A DNA stretch of 7,920 bases from Oscillospiraceae bacterium. Its GTDB lineage: Bacteria > Bacillota > Clostridia > Oscillospirales > Acutalibacteraceae. Positions 5,258 to 7,920 of this stretch are shown in pieces; position 1 is the stretch's first letter, and every line of letters starts with the position of its first letter. Below the pieces are notes generated by a model. The model had not been told where the DNA came from and did no database searches. It worked only from the letters and a program-made list of their open reading frames with translations. The stretch spans positions 1-7,920 of the forward strand of contig JAQXLO010000161.1 in NCBI GenBank assembly GCA_029012165.1, read 5' to 3'. The position numbers were made by a program, and so were the translations under genes.

Positions 5258-7920
5258 ATGTTTTGTCAGTACTGTGGAAATAAGCTTTCCGACACTGCTC
5301 GTTTTTGTGGTAAATGTGGTCAGAGAGTGATATCGCCACCTGTCGCCAATACCGTTTCTGCAGCAGAGCCAGCATCTGTTGCCGCTTCTTCACCTACCCC
5401 TGAAGCAGAAACTGCGCCTGTTGGCGCCTTTGCACCTGTCCCCGAAACAGAAACTTCGTCTGTTGCAGAATCTGCACAGTCCGTTGACCCGGACAAAGAA
5501 AAAAATCCGTGGAAGTACACGGATTTTGCACCCAAAGGTTCACGAGGACGAATCATTGACCGACTTCCTGCCGAGGATAAAAGTCATCTCTACTACCTCG
5601 CATCCAAAATTAAAGGATTTCAATATGCCGAAAACAGCAAGTTATTTGTCGACAACGCTCTATCGGGGTTTGCCGTTGGTGTAAACAGAAATTCTGTTCT
5701 GTTCATTGTCGATACATCGTTTCTCTCGTCCAACAAGGGATTCCTGTTCACAGATGAAAAGATGTACTATATCGCCAGACGCACCAAGGTTGTCGTAGAC
5801 TACGCCGAATATCTGGGAGTCGAGCGCAAAGAAAGCGAAGCGCGGATTCTGCTGAGTAATGATTTGTATGTGAAAATCACGGCAGATATGATCGAGTTCA
5901 TGAATCGCTTAAACGAAGTAACTGCTTTTTTAGATTTGATCTCTGCACTATATCGGGAGCACGATTTATGCGAACAGCCACCCAATGATTTCATTCATAC
6001 CTTGACCTTAATCGTCAGACGGCATCAAAATACGTTGTGCGATGCCATGCAGGAGTTAAGTCTCATCGGAAATATCAATGCCAAAAAATTCGAGAGTGCC
6101 TGCGCCAAATATGCCGGAAACGCCAAGTTTGACCAGTGTATTCTGCTCATCGACGATACGGTATTTGGCTCGGGAAAGAACGGCATGATGATTACCGTTT
6201 GGGGCATTTTCTGCAAAGACCTTTCCGATGCAAAAATCAGTGTATATTTTAATGACATCGACTCTATCGAACACGAAAGCGAAAAAACCATCGTCAAGCT
6301 AAAAAACGGTACACGACTGCCCATCAACGCTTCTCTTGTGAAGGCAGATGTGTTCGAAGCTTTGGTCAAAGATATTCTCGCATTCTACCGCCAGTATCTG
6401 GACAATTGGAATGACTACGAGCACAGCACAGATGCGTACAACTACAGAATGTTTTTGCTATCCGATGCTGAACGTATGAAGACTCTGCCTGTCAAAGCAC
6501 TTGAGTTTCAATTCGACAGCGGCAACCCCTATGCCGGCATAGAACTTGCAAATCGTTATCTCAACGGACAGGATGTCGAGCAGAACGCTGAAAAAGCAAT
6601 TTCCATCTGCAAAAAAATCAGCCATCCTATCGCCTATCGAATGCTCGGTGAGTTATATTTCGCAGGCAACGGCGTTGAAAAGAACACAACCAAAGCGGAA
6701 GAGCATTTCAAACAAGCGGATATGCTCGGCGATTTAGAGTCACACGTTTCCATTGCAAACTTCCGCTTTTTGGGCATCAATGGCTCCGTCAACTACAACA
6801 AGGCGTTCTTCGCCTACAGCGAACTGGCGAAAAACATTCCCGAGGATAAGCTTCCCGAAAGCCTCAAGCACAACCTCGGCGTCTGTTATAAATACGGCTA
6901 CGGATGCCAAACAGATACTTTACTTGCCGAAAAATGGTTCAATCAGGTCGTCGATGTCAACACATCTGCCAAATTTATGCTTGCCGACCTATATATCGGC
7001 GATGACGACTTCAAAGAAAAGCGTCCGCTCGCTGTCGAGTATTTGGAACAGCTCACACAGCAGAAATACACTCCCGCCGTCGGAATGCTTGGCAGGCTCT
7101 GTGCTGAGGGTACAATTGTCGAGCAGGATATTCCCCGGGCGTTCTGTCTTTTACAGCAGGCCGCAGATACAGACGACATCGAGGCGACCTATCAGCTTGG
7201 CTCATTGAGTGTACGCATTCCCGAAAACGGCATCAGTCTCGAAAAAGCATTCGAGCTCATCAAAAAAGCTGCAGATGCCGGACACATCCATGCGATACGC
7301 GACTGTGCCGTCATGTACCAGTTCGGGTTGGGCACACACAAGGATATCTGTACTGCAAAAAATATGTACGATAAAGCCGCCGCAATGGGCGACACATTCT
7401 CACAGAAATGGAAAGAACATACCAAACTGTTCCTCAATACGATTCGTGCGGTCGACTACATATACGATGATGAAACCGAGGCGGACGCAGGCTTCTATGT
7501 CAGCGAACTGGACGAAGCGCCTGCGTTGGACGAATCAGACTCCGCAAACCTGACCACACATCTTTTTCAATACCGCAACTACGCCATGGCTAAGGCAGTT
7601 GCGGAGAAAAAAGAATCCGCCGCACGCAAGTTCAGCTTTATTGAAAGTAACCTGCATAACGCCGGCATTACATCCGTCAATGCAGTCATGACGAACACCG
7701 TTTTTCAGAATTTCACGAAGTTTGGACAGCGCCAAGCGCAAGGTCACGCAATGGAATATGCCTCGCACGTAGATGATTTATTGCATTTTAGATTTTCACG
7801 CTGGATCGGCGGCGAAAATGCGCGTGGCGGAGCAGACCGAACTACGGGCATTATTAACCAAACACAACTCCAAGATAAATGTTTTTCCTATACCCCACAA
7901 GGCAAAAAAGAAGTTCTAAA
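5258..7920 (+). CDS. large multidomain protein: zinc ribbon, duplicated PH-like domain, Sel1-like repeats, nuclease-like C-terminus (3'-truncated by window)
   Basis: The frame stays open from the ATG at 5258, with GAGGG 5 nt upstream, to the window end: 887 full codons without a stop. Residues 1-22 are a zinc ribbon with CxxC pairs Cys3/Cys6 and Cys17/Cys20. Residues 29-70 are a Pro/Ala/Glu/Thr linker of three 14-residue repeats. Residues about 98-235 and 250-380 are two diverged copies of a helix plus beta-rich PH-like unit; the second has IDDTVFGSGKNG (298-309). Residues about 425-711 are roughly eight Sel1-like repeats, for example MLGELYFAGNGVEKN (462-476). Residues 733-761 are acidic. 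Residues about 790-887 begin a domain with GHAMEY (829-834), GADR (858-861) and QDK (872-874). No signal peptide or membrane segment appears in the visible part, so it is probably cytoplasmic. Local GC is lower than in the adjacent operon. I cannot name the protein; roles in stress sensing, effector scaffolding or defence are hypotheses. Confidence 0.85.
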   Translation, partial: MFCQYCGNKLSDTARFCGKCGQRVISPPVANTVSAAEPASVAASSPTPEAETAPVGAFAPVPETETSSVAESAQSVDPDKEKNPWKYTDFAPKGSRGRIIDRLPAEDKSHLYYLASKIKGFQYAENSKLFVDNALSGFAVGVNRNSVLFIVDTSFLSSNKGFLFTDEKMYYIARRTKVVVDYAEYLGVERKESEARILLSNDLYVKITADMIEFMNRLNEVTAFLDLISALYREHDLCEQPPNDFIHTLTLIVRRHQNTLCDAMQELSLIGNINAKKFESACAKYAGNAKFDQCILLIDDTVFGSGKNGMMITVWGIFCKDLSDAKISVYFNDIDSIEHESEKTIVKLKNGTRLPINASLVKADVFEALVKDILAFYRQYLDNWNDYEHSTDAYNYRMFLLSDAERMKTLPVKALEFQFDSGNPYAGIELANRYLNGQDVEQNAEKAISICKKISHPIAYRMLGELYFAGNGVEKNTTKAEEHFKQADMLGDLESHVSIANFRFLGINGSVNYNKAFFAYSELAKNIPEDKLPESLKHNLGVCYKYGYGCQTDTLLAEKWFNQVVDVNTSAKFMLADLYIGDDDFKEKRPLAVEYLEQLTQQKYTPAVGMLGRLCAEGTIVEQDIPRAFCLLQQAADTDDIEATYQLGSLSVRIPENGISLEKAFELIKKAADAGHIHAIRDCAVMYQFGLGTHKDICTAKNMYDKAAAMGDTFSQKWKEHTKLFLNTIRAVDYIYDDETEADAGFYVSELDEAPALDESDSANLTTHLFQYRNYAMAKAVAEKKESAARKFSFIESNLHNAGITSVNAVMTNTVFQNFTKFGQRQAQGHAMEYASHVDDLLHFRFSRWIGGENARGGADRTTGIINQTQLQDKCFSYTPQGKKEVL
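5342..5467 (+). repeat. three degenerate 42-bp tandem repeats in the linker
   Basis: Residues 29-42, 43-56 and 57-70 of the large protein form three in-register 14-residue units ending SVA, PVG and SVA. The core runs AEPASVA, AETAPVG, TETSSVA, and the last two units also share P-x-P-E. At DNA level each unit ends with a G-C-A/A-C-A, G-A-G/A, ..., G-T-T pattern on a 42-bp period. This looks like a flexible spacer between the zinc ribbon and the first folded domain that grew by slippage or unequal recombination. Confidence 0.55.
6530..7390 (+). repeat. array of about eight Sel1-like repeats
   Basis: Residues 425-711 repeat the helix-turn-helix pattern of Sel1-like repeats: A...LA..Y..G.....N..KA.......A..., typically 32-36 residues. 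Clear units begin near residues 425, 457, 536, 605, 641 and 678, with two weaker units near 494 and 570. Typical cores are YRMLGELYFAGNGVEKN (460-476) and YQFGLGTHKD (687-696), the latter followed by ...MYDKAAAMGD. Such solenoids bind other proteins or peptides. The partner is unknown. Confidence 0.8.

Noticed and set aside
6546..7553. Several short open frames on both strands inside 5258-7920
   Set aside because: They are alternative frames of the large continuous coding frame, which has coherent domains throughout; theirs show none.
1..7920. CRISPR arrays, insertion sequences, integrases and attachment-site repeats
   Set aside because: No regularly spaced direct repeats, transposase or recombinase motifs, or duplicated tRNA 3' ends were found on reading both strands.

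Overview
The window looks like a chromosomal segment of a Gram-positive Bacillota, most likely a gut-type Clostridia of the Oscillospirales/Ruminococcaceae kind. This rests on the RsmA N-terminus (DIGTIKDILKRH...FSKALGQNFLVNP), tRNA genes that encode their CCA end, consensus sigma-A-like promoters with 17-bp spacers, and purine-rich ribosome binding sites. The genus assignment is inference; no 16S or other marker is present.

Region 1 (1-308, minus strand) is a tRNA cluster transcribed Val(UAC) - Asp(GUC) - Phe(GAA). It has its own strong promoter (TTGACT-17-TATACT at 280-308), and its leader can fold into a hairpin ending next to tRNA-Val. Region 2 (395-4985, minus strand) is a tight three-gene operon. 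It starts with rsmA (16S rRNA dimethyladenosine transferase), then a large two-part protein joining a GT-B-type glycosyltransferase to a LicD-type nucleotidyltransferase-fold phosphotransferase, then a multi-pass membrane acyltransferase related to fucose 4-O-acetylases. Gene 1 to gene 2 is 8 nt apart and gene 2 overlaps gene 3 by 4 nt (ATGA). A promoter (TTGACG-17-TAGAAT) lies just upstream of rsmA. The last two genes point to decoration of a cell-surface glycopolymer: sugar addition, phospho-substituent transfer and O-acylation. They are cotranscribed with a ribosome maturation gene.

Region 3 (4992-5257) is an AT-rich divergent intergenic region. It holds the rsmA promoter on one strand and, on the other, two overlapping-tandem promoters around a perfect 16-bp inverted repeat that looks like a twin operator.

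Region 4 (5258 to the window end, plus strand) is one large open frame of at least 887 codons that runs off the window. From its N-terminus it encodes a four-cysteine zinc ribbon, a low-complexity linker of three 14-residue repeats, two diverged copies of a PH-like beta-rich domain, about eight Sel1-like (TPR-related) repeats, a short acidic segment, and the start of a C-terminal domain. That last domain carries an E...GADR...QxK pattern resembling a restriction-endonuclease-like (PD-(D/E)xK, Mrr-type QxK) core. This multidomain protein under an apparent twin-operator promoter is the most interesting item in the window and a candidate uncharacterised sensor-effector. Its function cannot be established from this sequence alone.
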